Source: Acetobacteraceae bacterium (GTDB lineage Bacteria > Pseudomonadota > Alphaproteobacteria > Acetobacterales > Acetobacteraceae). From it: a stretch of 6,175 bases of DNA. The position numbers and the translations under genes were made by a program. The notes below the pieces were generated by a model. The model was not told the DNA's origin. It worked only from the letters and a program-made list of their open reading frames with translations, and made no database searches. Every line of letters begins with the position of its first letter. Position 1 is the first letter of the stretch. The stretch covers positions 1 to 6,175 of the forward strand of contig DAHUXX010000165.1 in NCBI GenBank assembly GCA_027306955.1. Direction: 5' to 3'. Below, piece by piece: positions 5,219 through 6,175 of this stretch.

Positions 5219-6175
5219 TTCACCCCCGCCGAGGCGATGCCCTGGGTGATGGATCGTTGCAGGAACAGGAAGATGATGGTGACGGGAAGCAGGGTGAGCA
5301 CGGTCATGGCGAGCAGGTAGTGCCACTGCGTCTGCAGGTCACCCTGGAAGGCGAAGAGGGCGAGCGGCAAGGTGAAGACGCTGGAGCGGTTGAGCACGAC
5401 CATCGGCCAGAGGAAGTCGTTCCAGCGCCACATCACCGAGAAGATGGCGAGCACCGCGAGCGCGGGGGCGGAGAGCGGCAGGACGATGCGCCAGTAGATG
5501 CGCCACTCGGAGGCGTTGTCCATGCGCGCGGCCTCGATGAGGTCGTCGGGGATGGTGAGCATGTACTGGCGCAGGAGGAACACGCCGGTGGGGGTGGCGA
5601 CCCCGGGCCAGATGACGCCCCAGATGGAGTTCACCAGGTCGAGGCGGGCGGCGATGAGGAAGTTGGGGACGAGGACGATGGTGGGCGGGACCATCAGCGT
5701 GGCCAGCATCAGGCCGAACACGGCGTCGCGGCCGGCGAAGCGGTACTTGGAGAGCGCGAAGGCGGCCATGGAGTTGACCAGCAGCGTGATGAGTGTGGCG
5801 AGCGTGGTGATGAGCACCGAGTTCTTGAAGTAGCCGAGGAAATTGAAGCGGCGCACGAGGTCGGTAAAGTTCGACCACGAGGCGTGCAGGTGTTCCACCG
5901 GCTTGAGGTCGCGGATGGGGACGTGGATGACGGGGCCGCCCTTCGCGGGGTCCAGCATCTGGGCGATGAGGCCGATATGGCGCAGTTCCGCGAGGCGCTC
6001 TCCTGCGCGCAGACCTGCCGTGATCTGCATCAGTGGTAGCCTGCCGTGGTGGCCGGCGACGGCGACCATGGCGGGCTCCCACGGCAGGAAGCTGGGCGGG
6101 AAGGCGTTGAGCGCCTGTTCGCTCTTGAGCGAGCTCGCGAACAGCCAGAGCACCGGCAGGAACATCACCAGCACG
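5215..6175 (-). CDS. Carbohydrate ABC transporter permease, MalG/UgpE type (5' partial)
   Basis: The frame runs off the window end. The GTG at 6172-6174 is internal to the first membrane helix, so perhaps 10-30 residues are missing. The 319 visible residues (counted from that codon) show about six membrane segments, near 1-15, 119-141, 152-175, 182-203, 235-258 and 285-305. The EAA loop at 214-233 (EAARMDNASEWRIYWRIVLP) docks on the ATPase; the usual DGA is DNA here. The C-terminus QRSITQGIASAGVK is typical of MalG-like permeases that work with a MalF-like partner. Between helix 1 and helix 2 there is a loop of about 75 residues (31-105), much longer than in E. coli MalG or UgpE relatives. 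The gene overlaps the ATPase start by 4 bases. The partner permease and solute-binding protein should lie beyond 6175. The substrate is unknown, with a sugar or polyol-like compound expected from the family. Confidence 0.92.
   Translation of the reverse strand, partial: VLVMFLPVLWLFASSLKSEQALNAFPPSFLPWEPAMVAVAGHHGRLPLMQITAGLRAGERLAELRHIGLIAQMLDPAKGGPVIHVPIRDLKPVEHLHASWSNFTDLVRRFNFLGYFKNSVLITTLATLITLLVNSMAAFALSKYRFAGRDAVFGLMLATLMVPPTIVLVPNFLIAARLDLVNSIWGVIWPGVATPTGVFLLRQYMLTIPDDLIEAARMDNASEWRIYWRIVLPLSAPALAVLAIFSVMWRWNDFLWPMVVLNRSSVFTLPLALFAFQGDLQTQWHYLLAMTVLTLLPVTIIFLFLQRSITQGIASAGVK

Noticed and set aside
3428..5320. Open frame of 630 codons on the + strand
   Set aside because: It lies antisense to DUF2161 and the ATPase, both of which carry full family motifs. 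Its composition is Ala/Gly/Glu-rich with no recognisable motif, as expected from GC3 bias.
5216..5326. Upstream extension of the ATPase by 36 residues
   Set aside because: It lies wholly within the permease gene, has no family similarity, and would make the protein longer than its relatives. The ATGA overlap start is better.
5257..6039. Open frame of 260 codons on the + strand, rich in Glu, Gly and His
   Set aside because: It is the antisense of the permease; membrane-helix codons read backwards give this composition.

Overview
The window is gene-dense, high-GC bacterial DNA (about two thirds G+C by eye). Strong GC3 bias produces many long antisense open frames that are not genes. The gene content is a short alkyl-sulfatase-type MBL hydrolase, an accessory ClpP, an M81/MlrC peptidase, a DUF2161 protein and a CUT1-type ABC transporter. 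Together these suggest a chromosomal region of an Alphaproteobacterium, perhaps Acetobacteraceae or Roseomonas-like. That placement is an inference from gene families; there is no rRNA or other marker here.

Layout. Bases 1-1911 are read on the + strand. They hold the 3' part of an MBL-fold hydrolase with an alkyl-sulfatase dimerisation domain, then after 60 bases a complete clpP-family gene (1240-1911). Bases 1908-6175 are read on the - strand as a probable operon, in transcription order: a MalG-type sugar permease (5' end outside the window), a UgpC/MalK-type ATPase joined to it by an ATGA overlap, a DUF2161 putative PD-(D/E)XK protein after 69 bases, and an M81/MlrC peptidase whose start overlaps the DUF2161 end by 19 bases. 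The two convergent blocks meet in a 4-base overlap of stop codons (TTAG), which leaves no room for a terminator between them. No stretch longer than about 70 bases lacks a gene. I see no tRNA, rRNA, CRISPR array, insertion sequence or long repeat.

How the genes may work together. The permease and ATPase are the inner-membrane and energising parts of a carbohydrate-type importer. Its binding protein and partner permease should lie just beyond base 6175. The MlrC-like hydrolase downstream could process the imported compound. The DUF2161 protein between them is unexplained: it looks like a restriction-endonuclease-fold domain plus a winged-helix-like C-terminus, and could be a regulator or a passenger.

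Most notable points: the ClpP has Asn where the catalytic-triad Asp is expected, together with an atypical Pro/acid-rich N-terminus; the permease carries a loop of about 75 residues between its first two membrane helices; and a nuclease-fold protein is translationally coupled to an M81 peptidase. I found nothing I would call a clearly new defence or mobile system.
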